This document shows positions 11,296 through 22,843 of a DNA stretch of 64,000 nucleotides, one piece after another; within the stretch, counting starts at the first letter, position 1, and each line of letters starts with the position of its first letter. Below the pieces are notes generated by a model. That model had not been told where the DNA came from, did no database searches, and saw only the letters and a list, made by a program, of their open reading frames with translations. A program made the position numbers and the translations under genes. The stretch is from Magnolia sinica (lineage: Eukaryota > Streptophyta > Magnoliopsida > Magnoliales > Magnoliaceae), in NCBI RefSeq assembly GCF_029962835.1, contig NC_080582.1, positions 22,142,032 through 22,206,031 on the forward strand, in the 5' to 3' direction.

Positions 11296-14200
11296 CTAAG
11301 AGTTGTTAAAGCATCTTTCGTTCCTTTCTTTCCAAACTGCCCACCAGGTAGCAAGAATCGCCATTCTCTAGATGCGAGTTTTAACTTTGCCCAACTTAGT
11401 ACCTTGCCACGCTGCTAGCAAAGCCGGAGCAGAATTAGGGACACAACCGCTGACGTTAAAGCAAGAGAAGAGATCCCACCAAATTTGGGTGATAAAGGGA
11501 CAGTGGACCAATAGATGGTCGATAGTCTCCTCGCTTTGCATACAACAGAGATAGCTGTTTACCGATTGCATCCCTCTCTTCTTGAGATTATCGATTGTTA
11601 GGATTTTGTTCATAGCTGCCAGCCATCCAAAACAGATGATTTTTGGGGGAGCATCATATTTCCAAATGAAAGGACATACCATTGCTGAAGAGGAATAATT
11701 GGAAGCGAGAACAGAGTAGAACGATTTAACCGAAAAGATGTCAGACTTATCTCGATTCCAGATAATAGAATCGGAGGTAGATTGGTCCAAGGTGACATTA
11801 GATAGGGAATGAAGCAGCTGCACATAGTCATCCATCTCCATATCATGCAAATTCCTGAAGCAAGTTAACTTCCCATACCCCTCCAGTAGCTATATGGGAG
11901 AAGAAATTAGCAATCATACTGTCCTTTTCCACAGCAATCCGGTAAATAGCAGGAAATCTTTCACGCAGGATGCAATCTCCCAACCATTTATCTTCCCAGA
12001 ATCTAACTCTCGTTCCATTTCCCACTGCAAAACCGATATTGCTAAGAACTGATGATTTAAGACGGAGAATCCCTTTCCAGATATGGGAAGCCCTGTACAA
12101 AGAATTATCCTTGGTCCACCAACCACCAGGGGATGACCTATATTTGCCTTTAATGATTGTGCTCCAGAGAGCCTCAGGTTCCTTTCCCAGCCTCCAGATC
12201 CACTTTCCCAAAATAGCCGAATTCATTATCTTAAGATTCTTAATATTAGCGCCCCCATTTCGAAAATGACTGCACACATGCGTCCAATCCATAAGATGAA
12301 GCTTATTATGATTTTCTTTACCATTCTAGAGAAAATTGCGTCTGAGATGATCAATACGATTCAAAACTGACGTCGGACATCTGAAGAGGGACATGAAATA
12401 AACTAGAAGGTTAGATAGTGCAGCTTTAATGAGGGTGATCCTGCCTCCAATCGATAGGTAACGACATTGCCAAGTAGCAAGCTTCTTTTGAAATCTATCA
12501 ATGATTTTGTCCCACATCGCAACCGGAGGAGGACCAACAACAAGAGGGAGACCAGCGAAGAAGGTGAGAAAGGAAGCAACCGAACAGCCCAGACTACTGG
12601 CAAATCCGGTGATGTCCTGATCTGATCCATTCACACCATACACTTTGGACTTGGCCATATTAATTTTCAAGCCCGACACTGCCTCAAAACATTGTAAAGT
12701 CGTGTGAATGTTGTCGACAGAATCCGCATCAGCTTCTACTATGATATGAGTATCATCAGCGAATTGGACGTGAGAGACAGTGAGGGAAACGCCAGGTATC
12801 GATATACCTCTAAACATGCCTACATGCTGCCCTCTAGCAATCATTTGAGACAAAGCCTCACCAATGAGGAGGAAAAGGAGAGGGGATAGAGGATCACCTT
12901 GGCTTAAACCTCTCGATCCACGAAAGAAGCCTTTGGGAACACCATTCAAGAGGATAGAATAATGAGCGGACTCAATACATGATCTGATCCATCTTCTCCA
13001 TCTTTTGCCGAAACCCATACGACGAAGCATATATTGCAAAAATTGCCAGTCAACGTGGTCATAGGCCTTCTCGATATCCAATTTACAGAATATGAAATTC
13101 CTTCCAGTAGTATGACATGAATGAAGACATTCATTGGCAATCAATGCACCATCGATAATCTGTCTCCCTTTAACAAAAGCGTTCTGATTATTAGAAATAA
13201 TCCTTCCCATGACTGATGATAGCCTAGAAGACAAGACTTTGGCCAGGATTTTGTAAGGGGCTCCAATCAAGCTAATCGGCCTGAAATCGGTCAGCGAAAA
13301 AGAACTAGCAACTTTAGGAATCAGAGTAGTAAAAGAAGCGCCTAGGCTTTTAGACAGCTTCCCCCTCTCATGAAACTCCAAGAGAAACTCCATAATATCA
13401 GGTCTGACCAAATCCCAAAACACCTGGAAAAACAGCATTATGAATCCATCGGGACCTGGGGATTTATCACCTGATAGAGCGTGAATTGCAGCTTTAGTTT
13501 CTTCTTCAGAGAAAGGAGCCTTAAGTAAGATGGCCTCCGAAGACTGGATGGCAGAAAAAACAATACCATCGAGGTGAGGTCTGTCCCACCCTTCAGAGGA
13601 GAGAAGGGTCCTAAAGTGGTCGATCGCACAAGTAGCAATCTCATCCTTATCTTCAATATGCCTGCCATCAACAGAAATGTTTCGAATAGAGTTGCGCCGA
13701 GATCTCATATTGACAATATTGTGGAAATATTTGGTATTCCTATCACCTGCTGTCAGCCACCTCACTCTCGATTTAGCCTTCCAGGAAATTTCATCTTCCA
13801 AAGCTCTAGAAGATAATGACTGGATGATCTAAATCCTTTTGGATAGAGTTTCAATAGGGATCTCCTCATCGACGATCGAACCATCAATCTGCTGTAATTC
13901 AACCATAAGATCCTCTGTTTCCTTCTCTCTTTTCCAGAGAACATTTTCCTTCCAGTCTTTAATTTTGTCCTTGAGAAGACGAAGTTTGCACATCAATTTA
14001 TGGCCAGTAAAACCATCCACCTGGAACGCTTCCCACCATTCAACCACTAATTCCTGAAAGCCTTCTATCTTGAGCCAAGCGGGATTTAATTTAAATGGTT
14101 TAGGACCCTAGTTAGAATCGTCCATAGATAAGAGAATTGGGCAGTGATCTGATGTAGTTCTGGGGAGGGCAATCTGATACATCGAAGGAAACGCCTCCAA

Positions 14201-14818
14201 CTAGTCAGAAGATAGAAGGAATCTATCCAGTCTGGATTGAATTGGCGCTCTACGACAATTGGACCAAGTATAGGAAGCACCAGAGAGAGGGAGATCTATC
14301 AGTTCCTGCGCTTGAATCCAGTCGAACAAAGCTTCCATAGCAGCAGACTTCCTCCTTGGACAAGAATGATCCTCTGGGAAGCGAGTAACATTGAAATCTC
14401 CCGCGATACAGCATGGGCCTGGAAAAGATTGACGAAACGAAGTCAATTCATTCCAAAAGGAATGCCTGAGAGAGTCTTCATTTGGACCGTAAATGGCAAT
14501 AACGTTACAACAAAAACTAGATGACTTATCTTTGAGAATAGCTGAAATAGAGAAAACCCCAGAAGAGGAGGACTGCAGCACCCACTTAGAAGATTTCCAG
14601 GCAATAATGATTCCTCCTGACAAACCCATTGCATCGAGGGTGACCCAACTAATATCTTTTGCTCTCCATATCGACGCTAACAGCCTATCAGAGAAGAGGG
14701 GAACCTTAGACTCCTGAAGGGCAACTATGTCTGGATTCTTCCTGCTGATCAAATCCTTGATCAATCCCCTTTTTTGTTTGGAGCCAAGCCCCCTAATGTT
14801 CCAAGAGAAAATATTCAT
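11296..14818 (-). pseudogene. LINE ORF2 (endonuclease + reverse transcriptase), broken
   Basis: I place the start at the ATG at 14818 (MNIFSWNIRGLGSKQKR), the usual opening of plant L1 ORF2. The open frame extends upstream only through a TTG at 14857. An APE-type endonuclease follows (14818-14204: DIVALQES, GDFNVTRFP, SxLDRFLLSSD). The reverse transcriptase (13801-12329) shows KSPGPDGF, KLDIEKAYDHVDW, SQGDPLSPLLF and QFADDTHII with the FADD box at 12752-12763. The zf-RVT (11850-11371) shows PPKIICFGWLAAMNKILT and ETIDHLLVHC. TAG stops lie at 14201, 14108, 13829, 12326, 11368 and 11296 (lowest base of each), and one frameshift near 11860. Otherwise colinear over some 1170 codons. Confidence 0.9.
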
Positions 14819-14853
14819 GAGAGCACTGAGTTGCCCCGGAATCCCTTTCGGCC

Positions 14854-17377
14854 TCAACGAGGCGTCGAAGTAGACGGAAGTTGTGAACTTGGGATAAGGT
14901 TTAGCAATTCTCTGTTGGTGGACGACCGCGCTACTGCCTTTGATGAGGATGCGGAAGGAGGAAGGGGTCTACCTCGATCTTCAATAAACTTAAACATTTC
15001 CATATAATCTTCAGGACGATTTCCGAACGACAGCCCAAGATATTTACCCACATGTCCCACAGGATCTCTTATCCATTTTTTATTTTGGAGTTTATCGAAC
15101 ATTTCCTCTCTATTCTTTCCCTCGGATATTGTCGAAGTTCTGTGTTCCTGCTGAGGGAGGAGTAAGGAGGAGCTGAATTCGTGCTGTTGATGTTGGAAGG
15201 TGGGGCATACCTGCAAAGGGTCAGCGACCAATACATCATTTGCGGAGATGTCCTGAAATAAGGTAATAGGGCCCATATCAGTCCAATCTGAGTCCTGATG
15301 AGGGGAATCTGGAGGGGACGCAGGGCTGGGGGGAAGGCTTCGGGAAAGAATGCTATTAGTATTCACTTCCGTAGCTGAAATATCACCCCATTTCTCTTGC
15401 AAGGGAGGTCGATGGGCTGGATATGCGGGCTGAGTAGAGAGAACGGGGATATGAAGAGGAGGATTGGAGGGAACTGAGTCAGAAATCATAAGAGGACCCC
15501 ATTTACGTGGCGAGAAACCCGAATCTGGACCCGCTACAACATACTCGGACTTAAGGAGAGGTGATACCCGTGACTTAAGATCGTGGTCAGGCGAATGGAC
15601 GGTTTGAGATGAGTTTTCGAGTCTATCGGACGGCACACGTCGGGGTAAGGATAAAGCTCCTTTATCATTAATGCATGAGGGTGACTTATGAATACGTGGC
15701 CGCTCCTGGGACCCCTGAAGAGAAAGGCGGCTCTCCTTTCGAGGGCCGGACACTGGGGGAGTGCCACCTGGCGAGCTCTCCGAGACTCTACTTGACTCGG
15801 CGGCCAAGCGAAGGATTTCGTCAGACGGACGACATACGGGGTCGACAGAGAAGCATCCACGTGTCTTGAAGTGCCGGCTCTCGAAAGGAAGCTGATGGAT
15901 TGCTACAAATGTTCCTACCTCCCGATCAAATGGTAGTCTGCTGGAGAAGGGAAAGCATGCTCCTTCTTCTTTGCTCGTCATCTTCGAAGAGGAAAACCCA
16001 TCCTGGACTCTGGAGCACCAGATGTCACCCCATCTAGGTTGAACAACATCAGGATTCTCCCTCTGGACTGGAAGCATAACTGTTCTGTTATCCACCATCA
16101 CCTTAACGACAGAAGGCAAGGGGATACCTTTCTTCCTCCTCACTTTGGCTCGGATGACCCCCAGTTCGACTCCAAGCTTCGTCTTAGAGTCCATTTCCAA
16201 CAGAAAACCAAGGGAAGAAGCAACCGAAATTAGGAATTCGTCATACCAACATTCCAACGGGATGTCCTATATAAGGACCCAAATATTTTCTTTCCCGAAG
16301 ATGGAGAACTCGTCCCATGGAAGGACCTTGACCACAGGACACGAAGTAGGCAAGAATTCGTGATCCGATATCCCCTCGGGGAATAAAGAAGAACCTGCCC
16401 TGACCTAGAGGGTATTAAATCCCAGGGGTTTCAACTCAGACATCCCGAGCTTAATCCCGGTGCTATTAAAAATCCATTCACCAACTACCTCAATAGAGGC
16501 TCCCTGTTTTGTAATCAAAACCATCGACTTGGCCAGATCAGCTCGATTTTTGGCAAAAATTTCCTGATCGACGACAACAGTTGCCTCCGAGGCGTCAACG
16601 TGTTGTTCACATTGCGAGCGCAGGATCCGATCGTTAGCCTCCTTTTCGACTGAAGAGGGGAGATGGGGTGCAACGTCTTGAAGCAGAGCATCTTTAAATG
16701 ACTGTTGTTTAATCTGATAGCCGCTAACAGAGATAGGTGCCGAACGCGAAGGTTGGGGAAGGGTGATTACAGGGGTAGAATCTTTGGCAATGCTTCTTTT
16801 TTTTTTTAATAGAGATTGGATTAGCAGACAGCGTTTCAGGGCCGTAACGCGCCCTTTGCACCAACATCTTCTTTCCGCCAAAGCTTAATCCATGAATCAT
16901 AGAGACTACTCTAGCCAACTCAACCTCACTACCCATACGAACGAGGGCGAAGCCACGATAGGCACCACTCGTTTTATCCTTAGGCATCACCACATCTATC
17001 ACAGCCCCCGCTCTACCAAAAATCTTTTTGAGATTAATGGGGAACCACCCGTGAGGATAACCTTTGACAAATAGGGTGGGATATAAGCTATGTTTTCTCC
17101 ATCCGCTTGGGACAGGATCCCTCTTCCCACTTCTGATCGGAACCTGAATCCACTCTCCATAACCTCCTCCTAATGGTACCCCTGAAAAAACTTCTGATTT
17201 ATCCTTGCCCTTCTCCTCAGCAGAAGGCCTGTCTATTCCGAGAGTGTTGTTTTTTTCGTCGTCAGCAGTCATTTTTTCGAATGGAACAGGGACGCGAGTA
17301 ATAATCGGCCACCTGAGAGGTCGGAAACGGGAGCGGTCATCGGAGTCGAGGGCAGAAAATCCAATCGGAGCGGTCAT
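14854..17377 (-). pseudogene. LINE ORF1 (RRM / DUF4283-type), broken
   Basis: The RNA-binding ORF1 of a plant L1. The first part (from 17377) has an RRM-like fold with LFVKGYP (RNP2-like) and YRGFALVRMG (RNP1-like). A run of As (plus-strand Ts at 16799-16808) shifts the frame. The second frame runs through GEWIFNSTGIKLGM to a TAG at 16405-16407, another TAG at 16267-16269, and then an open stretch from 16257 to the TGA at 14854 (IPLECWYDEFLISVA, the region that follows the RRM in plant LINE ORF1s). No CCHC knuckle was spotted. The stop lies 36 bases before the likely ORF2 ATG. Confidence 0.75.
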
Positions 17378-17632
17378 CGGAGTCGGGAGTGGTCAACGGG
17401 AGCGGTCATCAGAAAGAATGCTAAATTTACTGTGATTTTATCTTTCTTCTTTTTTTCCAAGAAGGTATTAAATATGGTAATTTGCTAATATGCTCTTTTT
17501 TCTTCTTCTTTTTGAAAGATCTAATATGCCATCTTTGGCATCATATTTTTTCCCTGTAAATGCCTTTGGGACTTGCACTTTTTTGCATGTATTGATATCT
17601 ACTGGTGTTGCAGTTTTCTCATACTATTTATT

Positions 17633-18196
17633 ATGGTGTGGTCCACTTCATCTGTAAGTAACCTTTAGATTTTGGGATATATATTCCGATGAACTCGCAC
17701 AACTAATGAACCATGTAGATTGAAAATTTACATCACAATGGGCCCACAACTAGGAGAATACCATCCAACACAAGACTTCCAGCCATCGTCCTCTCTGCGT
17801 CATCATTACTTAATTTTGTGTGCAAGGGCAAATTGGTCAGAAAAAATTTCGAAAGCTTATTAGATGGCTACTTTCCGGATATTTGGAAGGTGGATTCTCT
17901 TTCGAGAAATTGACCATGCAACGATACCAACAAAGTCCAAATCCCTTGAAAATTTTAATATTAACCATCTGATTTTTCCCACCAACTCCAAAATGAACCA
18001 GTCACGATTGAGTATAGCTTCTTGTTATTATTATTATTTTTTTAAATTGGGAACACTCCACCTAAAATTTTGTTAAAAAGACTAGATGCATGTGCACACA
18101 TTCGAGTAGGCGCCACGAAAAGAATAGGCTATTGTGAAAACCGTGAAAAAACTTTATATAAAATAAACAAGATGAAGACAACCACGACAGATTATT
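17633..18196. other. Duplicated spacer resuming after the LINE
   Basis: Continues the left duplication copy and matches 58138-58711, 59127-59700 and the third unit. No coding signs apart from the downstream S15a fragment. Confidence 0.75.
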
Positions 18197-18470
18197 GGAG
18201 AATCTGAGTACGTCGATGACAATAGGGCTGGTAAGATAGTCGTGGAATTGAATGGAAGATTGAACAAATGTGGGGTCATCAGTCCTCGCTTCGATGTCGG
18301 TGTCAAAGAAATTGAGCCTTGGACTGCAAGGCTCCTCTGCTCCAGACAGTTTGGCTATATTGTGTTGACAACCTCCGCTCCAGATAGTTTGGCTATATTG
18401 TGTTGACAACCTCCACTCCAAACAGTTTGGCTATATTGTGTTGACAACGTCCGCTCCAGACAATTTCACT
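18197..18470 (+). pseudogene. RPS15A: RPS15A (uS8) 3' fragment with 38-bp tandem repeat
   Basis: Codes the C-terminal part of cytosolic ribosomal protein S15a (uS8), a small-subunit rRNA-binding protein: [20 protein letters not shown], then [20 protein letters not shown] and [19 protein letters not shown]. From 18338 a 38-bp word (starting 'tgctccagacagtttgg') is repeated three times plus a partial copy to 18470, which moves the reading frame to stops and removes the natural [15 protein letters not shown] end. No sequence for residues before about 47 is recognised here, so it is a fragment from the outset. Sister fragments at 58712, 59701 and 60642. Confidence 0.85.
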
Positions 18471-18860
18471 ATTTATTATATTTGTTCTATTTTTAAATTA
18501 AAAAATAGAAGTATCGTGTAGCTTATGCTACATGCTACGTATTTACGCTACACACTATAGAGGGCTGAGCGCTACGCATCACGCTGCCACTATTTAAAAC
18601 ACTGGTTAAAACAGAGTGTCGTCTCAACTGGAGTAGGGTCTGCTATGCTAAATGATTGTAATTTTCATGAATCTGTCCATTTTGACAGCTTTGACTTATC
18701 TCCATACTTAAGATATTCATTTTCTTGTGGTCTAGTGGTTAATCTAGTGAAGAAATTCAAGTGCAACATGAATATGTATATTGGATATTTGATTTTATCA
18801 TTTCTAAAGAGATTTATTGTTTCATGATACTAATGATTTAGCAGATGTGAAATATTTCAG
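18471..18860. other. Non-coding spacer
   Basis: AT-rich. Contains short repeats of the words 'gctac' and 'acgct' around 18515-18590. Nothing else recognised. Confidence 0.5.
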
Positions 18861-19103
18861 ATTTTTGGTGGATCTGAACATACTCTACGTGAAAAACTCA
18901 CAAGAATCACATGGTATGACTGAGATTCCAACCTATGAGTTTGCAAGAAAATGTATGAGCTGACACAACTTGTTTATTTTTCTATTCAGTGTAAACATTG
19001 ACCTAATTCTTTGAAACTTTTTGTATCAGGAAACATCACAAAGGAAGCTGGACCTGTAAGCATGATTTTCACCATACTAATGTATAATGCTTCAAAGCTT
19101 CAG
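18861..19103 (+). pseudogene. AP-4 mu (AP4M) two-exon fragment
   Basis: Part of the mu homology domain of the AP-4 adaptor complex mu subunit, which sorts cargo at the trans-Golgi. Exon 18861-18913 codes IFGGSEHTLREKL and then QESHG, compared with the family's GGSEHTLRAKLTFSQESHG; eight bases are missing between, which shifts the frame. It ends 'catg|gtatg'. Exon 19030-19103 (after 'atcag') codes NITKEAGPVSMIFTILMYNA and then SKLQ before 'gtgagt'; splice phase matches. The terminal exon (VRYLQIAKKS..YNPYRWVRYVTQ..) was not found downstream, nor any upstream exon, so only a small piece survives. Assignment is from remembered family motifs. Confidence 0.75.
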
Positions 19104-19626
19104 GTGAGTTGGTCTTTTGACTATAGAGGAGAATTCTACATGCTTCTTTCTTCATTTGTTTTCTTTTTCTCGAGAGGTAAGCTGAGCAAACCATGATCAA
19201 TGTTGAAAACACCATCTACAAAACATTGAGTTATGGTCCTGAATTGTTCTTCCGTGCTTCTTTTCATTGAGCGGATTATCTGAATTCAATTCTATTAAAG
19301 CTTCTTCTTTTTTCTTTTTTTTTTCCTTAAACCTCCATTGATTAGATCATGCGTTTGTGGAAATAGTACCATTGGATATTTTATTATTTGCATTTTTAAT
19401 TGTCCAAAAAATGGCCACCAATCCACTAGCTAGATAATCAATCAAGCTTACTTTTTGGTTCATGACACATCTACACTAGATACCATAAGTTGTGTTGTTT
19501 AATTTAACTACCTGTATGCCACATGTGCAATATCTAAGTAATTTCTAAGAGCCTGTATTTCATCCATCACACTGCCAGAGTATCAAAGTTTTTCTCATTT
19601 TCCATGTTCTTACTTTGGGTCTTTAC

Positions 19627-19819
19627 CTTTTTTTTTTTTTTTTGGAGAATTGATGATATTATATTGAAAAGGGGGAAACGAAAATACAGGTAAAAGGAAA
19701 AAAGAAACGAGCAAAGACAAAGAAGCAACAAAAAAGAAAAGCTAAAAATCAAGGACGCTGAGATAGTGATGGCCTTAAATAGCAAGAAAAACGAAATCCA
19801 TGCTAAAAAATAGGGAGGC
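19627..19819 (-). mobile_element. Short 5'-truncated retroposon (LINE 3' end type)
   Basis: A 193-bp insertion starting with a run of Ts (poly-A on the minus strand) and flanked by a perfect 16-bp target duplication TACTTTGGGTCTTTAC at 19611-19626 and 19820-19835. The sequence next to the tail ('gatgatattatattgaaaag', 'gctgagatagtgatggcc') resembles the 3' end of the LINE at 11107 ('gataacgattgtattaagg', 'gctgagatagcagagcc'). It is probably a severely truncated L1 copy and, given its identical flanks, a young one. Confidence 0.85.
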
Positions 19820-19960
19820 TACTTTGGGTCTTTACTTTATTATGTTATTGTTTCAAAACATTAGTTGCCTTTTGATAACTGCAATATTTATTTCTTTTTA
19901 GTAAGTGATATTTTCTGAAATTTGGTCCCTCTCTTGTTAGCATTGCTGTTAGTCATTGTT

Positions 19961-19961
<1 letters not shown>

Positions 19962-19995
<34 letters not shown>

Positions 19996-20000
19996 TTTTT
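19962..20000. repeat. (ATTT)n microsatellite
   Basis: About nine tandem ATTT units. Confidence 0.9.
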
Positions 20001-20685
20001 TATTACTCTGTGTTTCTATGTACAATATGCAAAAGTGCATCATAGAAAAGGGCATGGGTTATGATTCATCATGAAATGCAGCTTGCCACTAATGTGACCA
20101 TTTTGTCAATCATAAACTCGTTTTTCATGAATTGGGAAAAAAAAAAGTAGAAAAAGAAGAAAAAAAAATGGATGGTGATGGTGCACTTTATTGCAATCTT
20201 ATTGCAAATGATGTTGGCATGATTCAAGAGGCTGATATTGGTGTTGGTATCAACCAGCGTTCGCAATATCGATACTATCGGCCGATATTGTTGTTATCGC
20301 TTGCCAGGGACACGATATCAGCTCGAAATCCTATATATATATAAGATTTCTATGTATCGTGCAATATATTGCACGTTTCGCACCATTTTTTGCGATATTG
20401 AAGATATTATGTATAGATTTATTCCTTTTGGCTTGCATAATTACCGAAAAAAATCAGAAAAAAAGGAAGAAGAAACAGGAAAGAGCTTTGAATTCAACAA
20501 TCTCGATTTCTTACCTTTTTGCTTCGAATAGAAGAAAGATTCAAATTGCGCACGAGGTTTCGGCGAGAAATCTGTCGAAAAAACCTATAGATTTAGGTTT
20601 GAACGAGGGAATTTGGGGAATTTTGAAAGATTTTAGGGTTGCGGTCCTTCTGGATCCCTTTGTATTTCTAAAATAGGTGCGGATT

Positions 20686-21140
20686 AGCTACTGACAGGTA
20701 GAGTGGAGTAAATAAAGTAACGTCGTCAAGTTTTGTGGGCCCCACCATGATGTATGTGTTGTATCCACACCGTCCATCATTTTGGAGAGATCATTTTAGG
20801 GAATGAGATAAAGAATAAGGCAATCACAAATCTTGAGTGGACCCCACCACATAAAACAATAGAGACAGTGATGTCCACCATTGAAACCTTCCTAGGGCCA
20901 TTATGCGATTTTTTTTTGTGATCCAACCTATTAATAAGTTAACACGGACATGAACGAAGGGAAAACATAAATATCAGCTTGATAGGAAACTTCTGTGGCC
21001 CTTAAGAAGTTTTTTAATGGTGGGCGTTCAATGATCTCTCCAAAGTGATGGACGGTGTGGATATAACACATACATAATGGTGGGCTCACAGGACTTGGTG
21101 ACATCATTTAGTAGCAAATGGCTACTCAACTGGCATGGTA
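20686..21140. mobile_element. GGGCC-family fold-back element (MITE-like)
   Basis: Long inverted arms. The left has 'gattagctactgac', 'gtgggccccaccatgatg' and 'tccacaccgtccatcat'; the right has 'atggacggtgtggat', 'gtgggctcacaggacttgg' and 'agtagcaaatggctactca'. Nested in the hAT-type element. Same family as 41255-41760. Confidence 0.75.
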
Positions 21141-21718
21141 CGTATCCTGCGCGCTGACGCTCCTCATCCCCAGGTTGTACGTTCCAAAGGAGATCAATAT
21201 AATATAGCCCCCAAAATGATGTATTTATTATATCCACACCGTTCATCCATTTTCCAAGATCATTTTAGAGTATCAGCCCAAAAATGAGTCATACCCAAAG
21301 CTCAAGTGGGCCACACCACAAACAGAAGTGGGGACAATTATTCTCACCGTTAAAACATTTGTAGGGCCCGTCATAACGTTTATTTTCCATCCAATCTGTT
21401 AATAACGTCACACAGACCAAGATGAAGAGGATAAAAAATATCATATTGATCCAAACCTTTTGTGACCCCTAAAAGGGTATCAATGGTAGACGTTCAATCC
21501 CCCACTGTGTTTTACAGTATGGTCCACTTGATCATTCGATCTGTCTTATTTTTAGGCTCGAGCCTTATGACAAGCTCACCTAATGGACAGATGGTTTGGA
21601 TATAACACATACTTCATGATCGGACCCATAGAACTTGGTAACATTAACACACTAAGCAGGTCAATGGTGTCTGCCAATCTGCTTCTCCCCTTTACAACGG
21701 GGTTAGCCAGAGACGAAC

Positions 21719-22185
21719 TCCCCTGCGGGTTGTGGGGTCCACTTGATGTATATGTTTTATCCAATCTATCCATTCAATCTAGAAGATCATTTTAAGGCAC
21801 CAGTCATAAAAATGGGACCTTTTTAAGGCTCAAGTGGACCACACCATAGGAAGTAGTGAAGATTGAATGCTTACAATTGATAGGTTTTCAGTAGGGATAA
21901 GTTTTGGATCAAGCCGATATTTATTTTTTACCTTCATTTAGGTCTATATGACCTTATGAACAGGTTGGATAGCCAAATAAACATCAAGATGTGCCCTACA
22001 ACGTTTCGAACAGATTGACTGACAAATAACTCAATCACCACTATTTAATGTGGCGTGGTCTACTTGAGCCTTAAATCTACCTCTATTTTAGGATCATGCC
22101 TTAAAATGACCTGTCAAAATGTATGGACGGCGTGGATAAAACATATACAATATAGTGGGCCCCATATAGTCTCTGAGAGGTTAGG
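21719..22185. mobile_element. GGGCC-family fold-back element
   Basis: The left arm has 'gtggggtccacttgatg' and 'tatgttttatcc'; the right arm has 'ggataaaacatatac' and 'gtgggccccatatagt'. Further half copies lie at 21180-21600 and 22200-22450. Confidence 0.65.
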
Positions 22186-22843
22186 TCTGTCTATCTCTTG
22201 CGCAGTAAAGCCCAACTTGGGTGAGACCTTTGAACCAGCAATGTGGGTGGGACCCCTGACTGAGTGGGCCACCTTGATGTATGAATTGTATATTCATGTC
22301 ATTCATATGCTTTTTCAACTTATTTTAGACCATGGTCCAGAAATGAATAAGATAAAAGTGTCAGGTGGACCGCACTACATGAAAGAGTAGTTAATGACCA
22401 TTGAAAACCTTTTGTGGGCCACAAAAGTTTTACATCAAGGTGATATTTATTTTTCTTTCATCCAATTTATATAACGTTATCAATTGGTTGTATTTTCATA
22501 CATGTCTTGATACATTTATAAATGTTTTACATCATATTTGAATATAGTGGTCTTAGTTCAATCGGATAACGCATAGTTTATGACCCTATACAAAGGAAAC
22601 CTATTATGTGCACTTTTTTCTTGAGATTCTATGATTTAAAAGTGTGTATTAAGGTCCTTTTTAATAATCTCTGAAGTTTCATTGAAAAATTCAACCATTT
22701 TCTCGATGTTTTCCCATGTTTCCCAAAAAGTGCGATAAATTACGCGATACAAACAATATGTCTCGTGCAATAACCGATACATATCTGTATCCCAAGGGTG
22801 CGATACATTTCGTGATACCGATATTTCGAGCACTGGTATCAAC

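Larger units (their letters stand above)
11107..17619 (-). mobile_element. Near-complete L1-type LINE
   Basis: A 6.5-kb non-LTR retrotransposon on the minus strand: 5' end near 17619, ORF1 from 17377, ORF2 from 14818, and an A-rich tail reading AAAAATAAATAAATA at its 3' end (plus-strand 11107-11118). Target duplications are 11094-11106 (CATATTATTTATT) and 17620-17632 (CATACTATTTATT), 13 bp with one mismatch. The empty site is preserved in the right duplication copy near 58127 (CATACTATTTATT), which confirms both borders. It has about eight in-frame TAG stops and two frameshifts, so it is dead but structurally whole. Confidence 0.93.
7117..18470. repeat. Segmental duplication, left copy
   Basis: From 7117 the sequence matches 55127 onward in direct orientation, with the same order of features: a GGGCC-rich end, an A run, the P450, its (CT)n leader, a non-coding spacer and an RPS15A 3' fragment. 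Differences: this copy has about 1 kb (9114-10141) that the right copy lacks, lacks a stretch of about 57 bp present near 57255-57310, and is split by a 6.5-kb LINE at 11107-17619. Homology ends near 18470, inside the RPS15A fragment. Confidence 0.85.
20255..22835. mobile_element. 2.6-kb non-autonomous hAT-type element
   Basis: Left terminus CAGCGTTCGCAATATCG; right terminus reading inward CAGTGCTCGAAATATCGG. Perfect 8-bp target duplication GTATCAAC at 20247-20254 and 22836-22843. The ends carry many subterminal 'cgatac/gatatcg' words (20265-20410 and 22735-22825). The middle, 20680-22450, is filled by fold-back repeats of the GGGCC family and holds no transposase. The two end regions are about 400 bp each, so the original element may have been under 1 kb before later insertions. 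Confidence 0.85.

Noticed and set aside
15534-15869. Further open frames on both strands within the LINE
   Set aside because: Alternative frames of the ORF1 C-terminal region; no conserved motif.
20235-20345. 'gatatcgatactatcgg' palindromes as a possible regulatory array
   Set aside because: They are the subterminal repeats of the hAT-type element, mirrored at 22735-22825.
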